Translations under genes and position numbers: made by a program | NCBI GenBank assembly: GCA_013361095.1 | Contig: JAATWA010000003.1 | Coordinates: forward strand, 181,564 to 245,563 | Origin: Pseudanabaena biceps | GTDB taxonomy: Bacteria; Cyanobacteriota; Cyanobacteriia; Pseudanabaenales; Pseudanabaenaceae | Reading direction: 5' to 3' | DNA: 64,000 bases | In this document: in pieces, positions 28,001-38,400 of the stretch | Position numbering within the stretch: the stretch's first letter is position 1 | Layout: the number at the start of each line of letters is the position of its first letter | The notes under the pieces: model-generated | Database searches by the model: none | Seen by the model: the letters and a program-made list of their open reading frames with translations, nothing else | Told to the model about the DNA's origin: nothing

Positions 28001-31000
28001 CCAGCTTTGGTTCGTACCAGATCGGCGGTGGCATCATCTTTTTTGTCATCGGGGATATCTTTATGGTCGCGATCAATCCCATTCAGCCCATCATATAAAG
28101 TCTTGGTGATTTGTAAGATCGTGCGCTTGGACGGTGTGAGCGGGCGCAGTTTATCATCGCGATCTTTGATGATGTAGTTAAGTTGTCGGAAGGTGAATCC
28201 AGCATCTTCCATTTTGCCCCAGATTTCGAGCAGATCTAGCGCATTCCAAGCACTACGAAATGGGTTGCCAAATAAATTGATCGCGTCGGGCAGTTCAGTG
28301 ATTTTGACATGTAAAATCTTCGCTAACAAACTGTAGCGATAAGCGATCGATAGGTTTTTCAGTGTCAACTCATCGGTTAAAGGTGGATGAAAACTCATCA
28401 TCGCCGTGATGTCATCGGCTTTCAGTTTCAGCGCAGCCATCAACACGGGTAAGTGTTCGGAAATTTTGGGAGTGGGAGATTGCGTTAAATAATTGCCATG
28501 AATATCTGCTTTAAATACTTTGTCGATACCTAGCAGATTATGGGTCAAAAACAAGCTTTTATAGAGAGATTTTTCGCCGATTGTGCTGATTTCTGTCCAG
28601 AATGCCAGTAGTTTAATTAAAGGCAATCCAGTCCGATCGAGCAATTTAATCACCGCAACTAGCTGATGCAGAAAATCTGGAGTGATGTGTTCTGCCACCT
28701 TGATCGGTTTGGGGCAATCTAAACTGTCCGGTTTCGTCGATCCATCGTCACAAGGATCTTTTGGCACCTCATTACAATCGCCATTAGTTGGGACTATTGG
28801 AGGACAATCATCGCTGAACACATCAAAGCCCACAGGTTCGCAATGATCGGGGGGAGTTGGGGTACCATCACCCCTGCTGATCGGCTTTGCTGACAAACCA
28901 ACCAGGGCTTTATCGGTTTCATCAATCGTCCAGCCCAGTTTATGCCAGAGGCGGATAAATCGTTGGAAGCGATCGTATTCATCGATCGTTAGAACCGATC
29001 CATCCAGATGCACCAATCTAACTTTGTCAAGATCGCAAGTATCCTTTACTGGTAGCCAGTTAAGCAATTCTTGCCTCGGGCCATGAAGTCCGTCAACATT
29101 GATATAACCAATTTCCCGATCGCTTTCGTTCTTAATCTTTAGAAATCTATCATTAAACTTCTTTAGAAAAGGTTTACCGTCTGTTCCAAGCACTTTACCG
29201 TCAATGGCTACGTTGCCGATAATAGCCCCATCTGGATCTCGAATTGTCCCGTCTTTATACAGCGTGCCAACAAATTTCGGGATATCATCAGTTGTGAACA
29301 GTCGCCCTTCGATCGGTAGTTGTGGACCTTCTCCTGCTTCCAGCACAATTAACTTGCCAATTCGTTCAAAGTAACAGTACACCCAATTCCGCAAATCTTT
29401 GGTTCCTAGACACCAATCGGGTTTGTGCTGATTGCAGGGATCAGGATGAAGGTATGCCTCCAGTAATGGAACTAAAGGTTGAGTTTTTTCAAGGAAATCG
29501 ACCAGTTTAGCGAAACGGACTTTAGGATCTTTGCTGGTTGGATCGACTAATGTTTGCAGGAATCGATAGCTAAAACGAATACTCTCTAAAATTGTTAGAG
29601 CTTTGCCTTGGGGGAAATTAGGATTAATAAATTGAGTTTTTAAGAGCTCAACTAGATCTATGTATTGGATACCTGTACGAGGCAAAAATTGCTTTTTCAC
29701 AAACGTTAATCCCAGTTTTTGGGTTTCATCTGTGCTGAGCATATTTTTCTCAGCATCTTTGCCCATATAGCCATAATATTCATGAACTGGCTTAACACCA
29801 ATTTTCTGACGGTATTCTTCTTCGCTATGAGTTATGCCCAGAGTGATATCGAAATAACGTTTGGGCCAGAAAGCTTCTTTAGTCAGGATGATATATTCTT
29901 CTTGGGTCATCTCTAGAAACTCGGCATCCACAGCGCGATCGAGTACATCCCCATGTATTTTCTTTAGCTCTTCTTGTAAGGCGGGGGTGAAGGCAGCATT
30001 AGCGCAGGCATCGTCGGCAGAGCGATAAATATCCAGCAATTCATAACGACTCGTTCCCAAGTACTTCAGGAAGATGCGCGTGGCATCAATCGGTTGGTGA
30101 TAGGGCAGTGTAAAGGGGTAAACGGCACTTTTGAGAATGCAGTAAGCCTGATAATTCGTATGCTGTGGCTCTGCTAATAACTCGCTAGTGGTTTCGTCTT
30201 CAACATTGAAGGTATCTACTAGTGGAACCTTCCTTTGATTTGGGTCTGTATTGCTCTTATCGTATTCATCTAAATGCACGACGAAGCGTTCCATCACTTC
30301 GTTCACCAGATCGATGTATGGCAGAACGGTAAAGGTGTTTTTGCAAGTTAGTTCCAGACAGCCTAAATCTGGGCGACGGCGAAACAGTTTTTCAAGAGGT
30401 GTATTTTCGATTCCTGGCTTAATATTCTTGTTGTTTTTCGGGTCAGGATCGCCGCCTGCTGGATCGGGTCCAAGATTGTTATTACGGAGATATTGTAGTA
30501 GCTCTACAATATAGGCGGCGGGGCTATAGACTGAAGTACATTCTTCGCACTCACAGAAGTCCATATCACCGAATAATTGTTCTAGATTGAGAGGAACTGG
30601 AACTTCTTGTCGATCGACGACATTTTGCATCATCGCTATGCGGGTCTTCATCATAGCTGGAGCTTCAGCATCTGGTAGATCCTCTGGAACCTGCATTCCA
30701 GCCATACGCATCTCCATCATGGCAGGAGCTTCAGCATTTGGTGGATTATCTGGAGCTTGCACTTTAGCCATGCGCGTCTGCATGGGCTGCTCGCGATCGA
30801 GGATTGCTAAACCTGTTCCTCGAATGGAGTCACGTATTGTCATCAATGCCTGTTCGTTGCGGATGCGGCTATTGATGGCAGTTGTATAGACTTGGAGGGC
30901 GGTTTCTTCACCCAAGGCTTCGCCATGCGCTCTTAGGAAGGAAGATTCTGGCATTTCCCCTACCGCAAACGCAGAAGTTAAGTTGGCATTGATTAACACC

Positions 31001-31659
31001 GGAACAGCTTCTGGAATGGGGCTGAGGGACTGCACCCGTTGAATGGTTTTGAGCTGTTCGACAACCCCCGCTTGATGTTCCTCAGCGATATCTTTGAAGG
31101 CTTCGGGATGTTTTAGGGCAGTGTAAATCGAGGTTGTGCGAATATTAAAATCGGGTTGGTTGGTCAGAAAGCTTGCCACACCAGTACGTACTGTCGTATC
31201 TTCAATGGGGATTTCGGCATCTTGCACCATGCGTTGCAGCACAGCCGTGGTTTCTGTGGCAAATAGTTTGTGGTGTAAGGCTGTAACAAAGTTTTGCTTT
31301 TTGTCGTCTGTGGTTTCTCCAGCGATATTGTCTGGTAGGTGAGCTGCGTCTACAATATCAGCTAGTTTTTCGACATTGTAGTTTAAGGCTATATCTCGCA
31401 AACTGGTTAGCTCTGTTTTTTTAACAAGGGCTTTGACTAAAGGGGTGTTCCGCTCTGACCAATCTTCTAGCACATGTGCCAAAGCAACTTTTTTCAACGA
31501 AGCTTCTGGAAGTACGGTCTCCAGGCTCTTCAAAGCATTTGTCATGTCTCCGTCTGCCTGTGTGAGTGCTGTGTCTACAGCATCTCGGTGGGCTTTTGTA
31601 TTCAGCACAGAGTTAAAAAACTTGATCTTGTCTTCGAGGTTGAGCGGTTGCGATGTCAT
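22057..31659 (-). CDS. Tc (ABC) insecticidal-type toxin, TcA subunit
   Basis: 3200 residues, longer than typical TcA (about 2500). Near residue 370, FGDMDFCECEECTSVYSPAA then YIVELLQYLRNN is the Cys-rich VRP1/TcA entry motif. Around 1900, IFARTRNAPYFFYYRYF and WYPWEKVQVDI mark the neuraminidase-like region, and near 1990 VVWNKRLLVFFPQF continues it. From about 2550 to 2900 long helices resemble the pore channel. At 2910, DYPGHYMRRIKSVAITIPCV and GPYTSLNATLRLLEHKFR are the TcB-binding domain. Known TcA proteins form a pentameric injection pore that binds target cells and docks a TcB-TcC cocoon. No signal peptide. The TcB-TcC gene lies upstream on the same strand. Extra length is in the N-terminal half; a short internal repeat (AEAPAMM) is present near 300. 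Confidence 0.93.
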   Translation of the reverse strand: MTSQPLNLEDKIKFFNSVLNTKAHRDAVDTALTQADGDMTNALKSLETVLPEASLKKVALAHVLEDWSERNTPLVKALVKKTELTSLRDIALNYNVEKLADIVDAAHLPDNIAGETTDDKKQNFVTALHHKLFATETTAVLQRMVQDAEIPIEDTTVRTGVASFLTNQPDFNIRTTSIYTALKHPEAFKDIAEEHQAGVVEQLKTIQRVQSLSPIPEAVPVLINANLTSAFAVGEMPESSFLRAHGEALGEETALQVYTTAINSRIRNEQALMTIRDSIRGTGLAILDREQPMQTRMAKVQAPDNPPNAEAPAMMEMRMAGMQVPEDLPDAEAPAMMKTRIAMMQNVVDRQEVPVPLNLEQLFGDMDFCECEECTSVYSPAAYIVELLQYLRNNNLGPDPAGGDPDPKNNKNIKPGIENTPLEKLFRRRPDLGCLELTCKNTFTVLPYIDLVNEVMERFVVHLDEYDKSNTDPNQRKVPLVDTFNVEDETTSELLAEPQHTNYQAYCILKSAVYPFTLPYHQPIDATRIFLKYLGTSRYELLDIYRSADDACANAAFTPALQEELKKIHGDVLDRAVDAEFLEMTQEEYIILTKEAFWPKRYFDITLGITHSEEEYRQKIGVKPVHEYYGYMGKDAEKNMLSTDETQKLGLTFVKKQFLPRTGIQYIDLVELLKTQFINPNFPQGKALTILESIRFSYRFLQTLVDPTSKDPKVRFAKLVDFLEKTQPLVPLLEAYLHPDPCNQHKPDWCLGTKDLRNWVYCYFERIGKLIVLEAGEGPQLPIEGRLFTTDDIPKFVGTLYKDGTIRDPDGAIIGNVAIDGKVLGTDGKPFLKKFNDRFLKIKNESDREIGYINVDGLHGPRQELLNWLPVKDTCDLDKVRLVHLDGSVLTIDEYDRFQRFIRLWHKLGWTIDETDKALVGLSAKPISRGDGTPTPPDHCEPVGFDVFSDDCPPIVPTNGDCNEVPKDPCDDGSTKPDSLDCPKPIKVAEHITPDFLHQLVAVIKLLDRTGLPLIKLLAFWTEISTIGEKSLYKSLFLTHNLLGIDKVFKADIHGNYLTQSPTPKISEHLPVLMAALKLKADDITAMMSFHPPLTDELTLKNLSIAYRYSLLAKILHVKITELPDAINLFGNPFRSAWNALDLLEIWGKMEDAGFTFRQLNYIIKDRDDKLRPLTPSKRTILQITKTLYDGLNGIDRDHKDIPDDKKDDATADLVRTKAGLVFEPAVVEKILGLLEGTTVYATNAPLNLTIAIPDAQKTLAKKLKYSYQKDATPPKAGLQVTGILTDEEKAQAKALSSDPKWAEAIDRVGKQPKNIFNDALLGIFPEQDREEAKKQLLAGDVVPDAGNTALDKRFYFLKHFLPFLRQRLVHRFIIDTLAGTASLPSNVTDALLSDLLTVGASNRPAITVLEGIKAQAAIGTGVWKGYLIPPTDEVYTFVAESETQPPALILEGEPIPFKYQQEDPSNIWSTDPTANKLKSGKLYWLEISGTSTGQLQWKTATLSKAPVPTSALLPDYTNGAESAELEVLKKLSKAALVVNGFNLSMDEVTYWQKHSGDFDKFNINAIALKPWQRLQAYTTLRNSLPKAETNLLDFFEWAAKPVDAAKQPDKIAALSQKIADVTNWKRENIDKLLKIEHFDLKHPEAFHNEVNLVKLQKAIEVADKIAVDIDRLFNWAKPGTKFWACHQIAEDIRNAIRARFDQTDWEQVVKPLNDQLRENQKLALIAYLLVQPDLREWGVVDADSLFEFFLIDVQMDACMETSRIKQAISSVQLFVQRCFLGLEDKLDNAGKQVGVPNEALDRDRWEWMQRYRVWEANRKVFLYPENWIESTLRDDKSPFYKELESELLQKDINPQTVQDALKSYLFKVDEVANLKVVGLFLEQEFSQVEKKEVPIKLHIFARTRNAPYFFYYRYFQIGQKNWYPWEKVQVDIPSYDVEDDKGQIVDNGTYLSSVVWNKRLLVFFPQFMKKTAPSELKVKDTTDPTNVIERSLTTREMGDLPPDNSKSSEFWEIKIAWSEYKNAKWSQKQVSKESLSDFDDVVLESSPFQGNSNLTLIRRYRSLPSIATYQFVPRVVTSSTSEVLIDVYRPQGAKNEAKGAFHFSGSQITQVDKTGTGVPALSSVSTDFHYVGSQLHSLQATDIKDPPFLAIEPFFDDKKTSVEVHENSTTLNFYHPFIHELLGKLNTRNLDTLFGYYLKRVLDPSDPTKLTVEANETYGESVTLNGKPLYNELKRAYSIYNWETTFHAPMQLVDRLLKSQQFEQALKMCHYVFNPYEKGIGKERFWQFPPFKVVDAESVLEKLFMDLIPNKPDNTPGQQINEWRDNPFQPHVIARSRPSAYMKWVVMKYIEILIAWGDYLFRQDTIETLNQATQLYVLAAHIYGPRGQLIPKRGKIQPQTYTSLLDKWDAFGNAMVELELAFPFSNQTPFPIGVSNGVVGLANVFGFATSLYFCIPDNPKLRGLRDTIDDRLFKIRHCENIEGVFRKLPLFEPPIDPALLVQAEAQGLSLSSVLNDLNSPVPNYRFYYLLQKALELCSELKSMGNAFLSAKEKGVAESLSKLRAGHESTMQNLLMEVKKLQLEEAGKSLDALQQSRKAPEYRMQHYIELIGEDAGKIPGVSADFNALPNKIEKPIDEGELKLIPFEKEEMDKSSEAASKQEDIGAIEVLASILNVIPSFSADLKPIGIGAGISFGGSNLGSAAQAVARSNQIVVANRTYQSTNAGRKAGFLRQLQDRVQQANIAGYEIKNIDKQILTQTIRINITNQEIANQQINIDNSKEVEEFLRNKYTNEELYTWMEGQIQTLYYQAYTLAYELAKKAEKVFRFERGLTNSNFIQFGYWDASRDGLLAGERLYIGLKQLEAAYQEKRGYDYEVTKHISLRQINPMELIRLKETGTCEFALPEILFDMDYPGHYMRRIKSVAITIPCVVGPYTSLNATLRLLEHKFRISAIAKDKNSYPEKTEETDDRFSTVNIPITSIACSTGQNDSGVFELNFKDERYLPFEGAGVISKWRLELPSFKQFDYETISDAIVHIRYTAVEGGDKLKKPAAESVMAYIKSVEELSREEGLFAAFDLKHEFSSEWHKAMNPPASNSERIMILDKLNERLPIFTKGKDANKILATDVYLYKPKILKSLAIKLIQSDNTESDFGSPLDIGEMSSSVIHDDNGIPMDKWQVKIQGLNTPIDKLWLIVRYVLK

Positions 31660-31760
31660 GGCTTGAGACCTATAGGGTGGAAGGGGTGGATATGATTTTG
31701 TCTAAGCAACTATGTTTGGAGTCTGAAATTAGTTTTTGGGTTTAGTTTTGAGCGATCGCC

Positions 31761-32018
31761 CTACGACCTTTTAATTTCCATTACTTGCAGAACTTTAAGT
31801 AATTCGGGCTTGGCATAAGCCCAGTTATGGCACTTGAAACTACGCAAGTTATCGATCGCAGTTCCACACTTAAAACACTTCAAATCCGCGATCGCTTTGG
31901 GTGCTTCGGTATTGACAAACTTCTGTTCGCCTAGAATGACGAGGGCTATCATCTCCCGACTATGCACTTGAGCTAGTGCGGATGGAATTACGTTGCTGTC
32001 AACCAAGATATCAGTCAT
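31761..32018 (-). pseudogene. chimeric remnant: PIN-toxin start fused to a Cys-rich fragment
   Basis: 85 residues. MTDILVDSNVI is the first strand of a PIN (VapC) ribonuclease with its first catalytic Asp, but no later PIN motif is present. The remainder, from about residue 12, is unrelated: IADLKCFKCGTAIDNLRSFKCHNWAY holds two Cys-x-x-Cys-like pairs of an incomplete zinc ribbon. The frame overlaps the antitoxin by 4 bp, the normal toxin-antitoxin arrangement. A deletion that fused two genes is the simplest explanation; RNase activity is not expected. Confidence 0.65.
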
Positions 32019-32242
32019 GGATCTGCCCGTGTGAGTTGCATAATGTCGTCAGTGGTTAGGCTTCGGGTGGCTTTACCGCGCAGGTTAGCGATAAGTTCTG
32101 CTCCTTGGTTATCTATGGGTTGTTTGCGGAGTTGCAGGGTATTCCCAATCACTTCAAGCCAGATTTCTGTACGGGGTAATAACCCAAGCTGCTCTTGAAT
32201 GTCGGGGAGAATGGTGATTTGTCCGTTAGGGCTAATTTTCAT
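32015..32242 (-). CDS. AbrB/MazE-type antitoxin
   Basis: 75 residues. MKISPNGQITILPDIQEQLG then LLPRTEIWLEVIGNTLQLRK is a swapped-hairpin AbrB DNA-binding domain; the C-terminal tail (IMQLTRADP) would bind a PIN toxin. Its TGA overlaps the ATG of the truncated PIN frame (ATGA). With the toxin broken, it is an orphan antitoxin, possibly still a repressor. It lies between the tcBC and tcA genes on their strand. Confidence 0.8.
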   Translation of the reverse strand: MKISPNGQITILPDIQEQLGLLPRTEIWLEVIGNTLQLRKQPIDNQGAELIANLRGKATRSLTTDDIMQLTRADP

Positions 32243-32385
32243 AGTAATTTACTCTTTATTTTTCTCTACAATTATGGTTTGAACTGCGATCGCTACTAGA
32301 CTTCTTTAATCTTCTAATTTTCTCATCCTGTAAATCCTCTAATTCTGTAAATCCTGATTTCTCCTTGTTTGGTTATTTTTCGGTT

Positions 32386-32421
32386 ATTTGGTGCGTTACG
32401 CTGATCGCTAACGCACCAAAT
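32386..32421 (-). terminator. hairpin downstream of tcBC
   Basis: 13-base arms ATTTGGTGCGTTA (32386-32398) and TAACGCACCAAAT (32409-32421) lie about 25 bp past the tcBC stop on the minus strand. It may separate tcBC transcription from the antitoxin and tcA. The GTGCGTTA-TAACGCAC hairpin is also a common dispersed cyanobacterial repeat. Confidence 0.6.
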
Positions 32422-32444
32422 AAGATCGGGCGATCGCACTATCG

Positions 32445-35400
32445 CTATTGCGAACTACGAGGGGGCGGGGGCATTTTTGGTAATGCCCCCTTAGCAGGCA
32501 ATGATGCCTTTTGGGCGGATTCTCGAAATTGAACCGCTTCTCCCCAAGTTTTTGATTCTCCGAACCGTCCCAACATATTTGTGGGTAGAGGGTCCTGTGG
32601 TTGATGAACAGTCGCCTGAACCGATGGTTCCCCGGCTTCGATAAGAACAGAAGCTCTTGTGTTATCCAAAGTTTTGTATGCCCCTGGTGCTTCCACTACA
32701 TCTAATGGAGGAAACGATGCGTTTTTTGCAGCGACCATTTCTCGATATATATTAGCTTTTTGACCAACGGAACTTTGTGTTAACTGCAATTCGGAAGTTG
32801 GTATGCTCTGGGGTGGTGATCCAGGAGTTGGCTCGTGGACTGGAATTCTCGAAAGCTTTCCCGATGTAATTTGTGATTCATCAATATTTATTGGTTCTTC
32901 TACTGGCGCAGGTTCTACTACTGGTGTTGGTTCTGCTACTGGTGTTGGTTCTACTACTGGTGTTGGTTCTACTACTGGTGTTGGTTCTACTACTGGAACC
33001 TTGCTCCCTTTGGGGGTGGGAGCACCCTTGAGTAAACCTTTGAGTCCAATTGCTGTTGCTAGTAAACCAACAGCGCCACTACCGATTTTTCTTGACCTTT
33101 CAGCATCATTAAGCTGCCTGCCAGTTTCACTATCTTTCCCTGTATATACTTCTTTTGCCGTAACTGACGTATCTGCAATTCCGTAAGCAGTTCCAGCTAC
33201 ACCTATAGCAGTCGTTGCAGCCGCGACATCTGCTGTGGTAACCGTCAGTCCAACCAGTGCGCCAACTGCTGGCGCTGCTGCTCCCGCTGTCAGTACTACA
33301 GCAACACCTACTGCTATCCCTACTGCTGCTATTCCTGCCCCTATAGCTACTTCTTTCCAACTAATTTTAAAATTTCCTGTTAAATCAACCTTGTTAGTTG
33401 GATTATTACTCACATAAGCATAAATATTTATTCCGTCTTTTATGTCTGTTGGATCACACGCCGTCCACCTCCCTAACCACGGCGCGTAATACCGCGCTCC
33501 ATGATAACTAAACCCCGTCTCCTCATCCCGCTCCTTGCCCGTATAGCGATACCGCTTCGCAGCCGCTTTAATACTCTTATCCACCGCCTGATAAGCCGTA
33601 CTCCCGTAGGGATAGTATTCCTCATAGGAAATGACATTGGCTTTATCATCCAATTCCAAACTAGCCGAACTCAGATGATTCCCAAGCTGAAACCGAATGA
33701 GTTGCGTGGGAGATTCATCATCGGGGTTAGTGATCGTCTTCGTTTCCACCAACGCGAGACGCTGCTTGTCATCCATTCCATGCAGCGTCTCGCGCTCTAG
33801 CTTGATATCAGTTCCATTGCTCTTAAATTCGCGGTAAAGCTCAAATCCGCCTAGATAAATCCGCTCCTGCTTGCGCGTCCCATTTTGCCGCTCTGTCACC
33901 TTGCGAATCCGCTCACCGATGGCATCGTAGACATAGAACGTCGTCTCCGGCACCGTGTTGGGTGGTGGCGTAGCATTCACCGCCTGCCGCGAAGTCGCAC
34001 TCAACTCATCCTTGTAATTCCACTGCATCAGCGTCAGGTGGGGCATACTCGTCATATTGCCGTGGGCATCGTAGGTATAGGGTTCCGTCCTTGCCCCCAC
34101 CGTCGTACTGCTCAAGCGATTGCTCGGCTTGCTCGGTTCAATCAGGCTGGCTTCGTTGTAGGCATAGGCACGAGTCCAATTTCCATTTATCGCCTGATGG
34201 ATTAACCGCTCAAAATTGCCCACCTCATCGTAGAAGTATTGCTCCGTATAGTTCCGCATCGCCTGCCCGTCGCTGGGATGGGGCAGATTGACGCGAAACT
34301 CGTCATCCCAAATGGTTTCGGGCTGTCCCGCCTGCCCGATATGCTCCCGTCCCGCTGCCGCAACTAGACGGTAGATCGGGTCATAGGTATAGTCACAACG
34401 GGGCAACACCACCTGATTGTTGAAAAAGATCGTCTGCTGGGCATCATCTCGAATGCGGGTGATATTGCCCACCGGGTCATAGGTATAGAACAAATCCTGC
34501 AACACCGCCCCGCCCCGCGTGGTCTTCAGATGCATCAACCGGAAGGTTTTCTCATCATAGGTATAGGCAGTTTTTGCGCCATTGCCATATTCAATCAGGG
34601 TGCGCTGTCCCTTCGCGTCATGGTCAATGTTCGTCACTGCATGGAAATTCGCCGACGGTGGATCGAGCAACGCCGTTGGTTCCGTTGCTTGTCCTAGCCA
34701 CACATCCATCCGCTCTAATAAATTCGCCTCGTTGTAGCCCGGACGGATCACATTCAGTTTCGTCTGCGGCTGGTTGCTATGAGGCGCGACCAACTGAATT
34801 GGTCGATTTAGCGCATCATAGCAGCTACTGCTGCTAAAGACTTCCATTTCTAAAACAGGATTACCCGACCAGTTGGGAATGGTTGTGTAATCCTGCACTA
34901 GTTGGCGCGTGCTGCTAAGCAGATTGCCCTTAAAGTCAAAGGCTCCATTCGTCGCCACACCCGCACTATCAAAATGCTGATAAATCCGAGTCCGATGGTT
35001 TTTCGTATCTCCCTGCCCTTCGCCATACATCGTCTTTTCTGTCAGAATTTCCGGATCGCTGCCCGTTTTGACAAACAATTGCGTCGGACGCTGCAAGGCA
35101 TCATAGGTGGTGCGGAAAACATGATCACGGCTATCCCACATTCGGATCGGCTTACCTGCCACATTGTTCAGCATCCAGCGCTGTCCCGCTTCCATACTGG
35201 CTTGATGAATCCGATGCCCCAGTAAGTCATAGTCATAGCGCATGACAATGCGGTTTTTGGCATCGATGATTGATCGCTGATTGCCCTCAATATCCAACTC
35301 CACGCGAGTCGCATAGTTCTGGTCATTGCCACTGGCATCCTTGCCATTGTCCGCAATCGTCAAAAAGGTGCGCCCCAGAGTGTCAAAGTGGGCAATGGGT

Positions 35401-38400
35401 GGCGTATTGGCGTGTTTAGCCGCCTTCTCCGCCGCGCTTTTCTCCTCCGTCCCCAATGCCCCACCAATTCGCTGTTGATACCATGTCGGCAAATAATTTC
35501 CATCCGGCATCCGCGTCAGAAATTCCCCCACATCCACATCGGTTTTTGGGTCAAACGTCACCGTGTCATTGACATCAAAGGTCTGCTGCTGCCACGGGTC
35601 GAAAACCACTTTCTCCCAAGTATGGTTGGGATGCAGCGTCGCCACCACCCGTTCCACCGGATCGTAAAACAGCGTACTGCTCACGCCCCATTGTTCAATA
35701 CCAAAGTGATGGGTAGGACTAAAAAACGGTTCGTATTGCCGGACGGGTTTGCCCTTATTGTTGTAAACCTTCGCTCCCGTCCCCACCCAACGCGGATCGA
35801 GTCTGGGCGAGTTCTGCACTGCAGGATCTTGAGGACCTGGTTCTGCCTGCACCTTCGTCTGTGCTTCGCGCCCAAAGCCATCGGAATACACAAAACTCAG
35901 TTGCACCTTGGTTTGTCCACCATCCAGATCGCTGACATGGGTTTCCCGTGCGATCGCCGCTGCACAAACCGGAATTTGCTCCAGATCGTAAATAATCCGC
36001 GTCGTCGCCGTGCCTAAATGTTGCGTAGCCAGCGATCGAGGATTATCGGCATCAAAAAATGCTTTGATTTCAGCCTGCGTCAGATCGGCGTTGAAATTAG
36101 TTAGGGAATCCCCCAGCGTCTCTGTTGCCTTACCCATGATGGCAGTACCCACCATCATTCCCAGAGCATCAAACACCGCTTGCGCTCGATTACCATTCGG
36201 GTCAGTAATTTGCTCCGGCTGCAGGGTGCGGTAATTGTTGCGAATGGCGATCGTATTGTTGAGTGGATCGACCGTTTGAATAACGCTTAAGTGATAGCGA
36301 TCGTAGGAACTGGTATAGAGATTGCCTAAGGGATCTTTGATTTGAACAGGTAAATAGAATTGAGCCGGATCAAACCCCTGGCGACCGGATGAAATCCACC
36401 AACAGCCATCCTGCTGCACGTATTTCCCTTCAGCACCCAACAGTGTACTGAGATCGGTAAGCTTGCTACCGTAAACCTGAGTCAGCAGACCAGGCGTAAA
36501 TGCCAATTTAAAACTCTCATAGGGCAACGCCAGAGAATCAATTTGCCCCAGCGGTAAGGGTGTGGTATCGGTCGTACTCGCCTCACTATCCTTGCGGTAG
36601 AGCATTCTGACTCGCTCAATTAACCGTTTTTGTGGACTGGTGTTTGGCGGAGTCGTCTCATAGGGAATTTTGGGTGCAGTTGAATGCCCCAACACCGAGC
36701 CATCAGCAGCCTTTTGATAAAAATCAGCCAGCACAAAGTATTTCTCAGCTAGGGCTGAAACACCCGTAATCTCATAGGTGCGAGTTTCGATCGGCACCCC
36801 AATCCGATACCAATCTGGATCAACCGCTTTGTCATTGGGCTTATTCGTGACTTGATTTTCGGTATAGGTAATGAAGGTTTTGGCTTGCTCTGGATAGGCA
36901 GGCTTGCGACGCGGATAGGCGATCGCCACACTCTTCAACCCATTGCCAAATTCATCTACCTCCAATGTCATTGCATGGGTGACACGCGGATCGTCAGGAT
37001 TCCGCTCGTAGTGATAGTCAATCGTTTCGCGATCGTGGGCAAAGAACACGGCATGACGATTCGTTTGCAGTCCTTGCTCTAGGCGAATCTCGTAATTGCG
37101 CTCCGACACACTGTAGGGATGGGACTGTTTGTCTGAGCCATCCAGGGCATAGATTTCTAGCCGGAGGATGTGTCCTTTGAGCGATCGCGCTGCTTCCCGT
37201 TCTTCGTCCGCTGTCAATCCAGCAGGCAGAATCGTATCAGGCAACAACGAGGCAGCAAATGCCTGGTATGACTCCTTCGGCTCTCGATAATATTCATGCT
37301 CAAAATGAGTAGAAATCTTCTCCCGATTCACATACGCTCCGGTATGAAACCAGGTTTTCGTCAGCACCGGGGGCACAAACGAAGCCGCATCCAGATTGGT
37401 ACTGTCTGAGGTTGTATCTCCCGACTGGATCGTGCCAATTTCTTCCGTATCCCACTGATCCACCCGACCAAAGCCGCGAAATTCACGTTCCATACCATCA
37501 AAATAGCCGTGATGATAGGCATAGCGGGTGACAAAGCGATTGCCACTGATGCGATCGTATGTCTCTACCCGTTCCACCACATGCACGAGAAATGGTAACT
37601 TCGTAATCCAAGGCTTGTCCTGCCGTTCGTCTTCCAGATAAAACTTGGTAGAAGGCGCATACTGTACAACTGTTTCTGCACCCATATTATTGACCGTCTT
37701 CACCAACAGGTGCGGCTTCTCACCACCCATCAGATCGATATAGCGCATGACTCTTTGCCCATGCCCCGGCAACGGCGATGACCAAACCAAGCAAGCCGTC
37801 CCATTCCCCAACAGATCGAGCGTCGTTACTGAAACAACACTATCGATCGCCGGAAAAGATTGCAAAACTTGCGGTGCAGACCAACCATTCCCCGACTGAT
37901 TGAAATAAACCTGCACCCCTTTACTACTCAAATACAAAATATCCGTCGTTCCTGAACCATCAATATCCGCCAACACGATCCGCCGTTGATTAAAAATATC
38001 TAGCGAATCAAGCCAAGGCGAATTATCCATCGTCACCTTTGCCCCAAATCGCCCATACCCCAGATTTGGCCAGTAACACACTCCCGAATTTGTAATTCGG
38101 ACTATATCTGTCAGCCCATCCCCAGACATATCCGCTAGATGAATAGACTGGGTGCTGTCTGCAAAAATCACCCTCGCCCCTTTTTCCTCGTCCCAAGGCT
38201 GATGGACGCGCTTGGCTGCCCCAAATCCATCTTCTGCCAAAGAGGGATACCAAACAAAACAATCATCCTCTGTAATCAGAATGTCAGCATGTCCATCTCC
38301 ATCTAAGTCAATAAATTTCAGGTTCGGATTGTCCCAATCCAAGTTAGGTAGAGACTTAAAAGCTACAAATGACTCCCATCCTTCATCCTGAGTCCGTTCG

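Noticed and set aside
32803..33186. 127-codon frame opposite the VEPTPV repeat
   Set aside because: It is the antisense shadow of the 18-bp tandem repeat in the TcB-TcC gene.
35388..36017. 209-codon rightward frame inside the TcB-TcC gene
   Set aside because: Long antisense frame explained by codon bias of the strongly coding Rhs region; composition rich in Arg, His and Pro with no domain.
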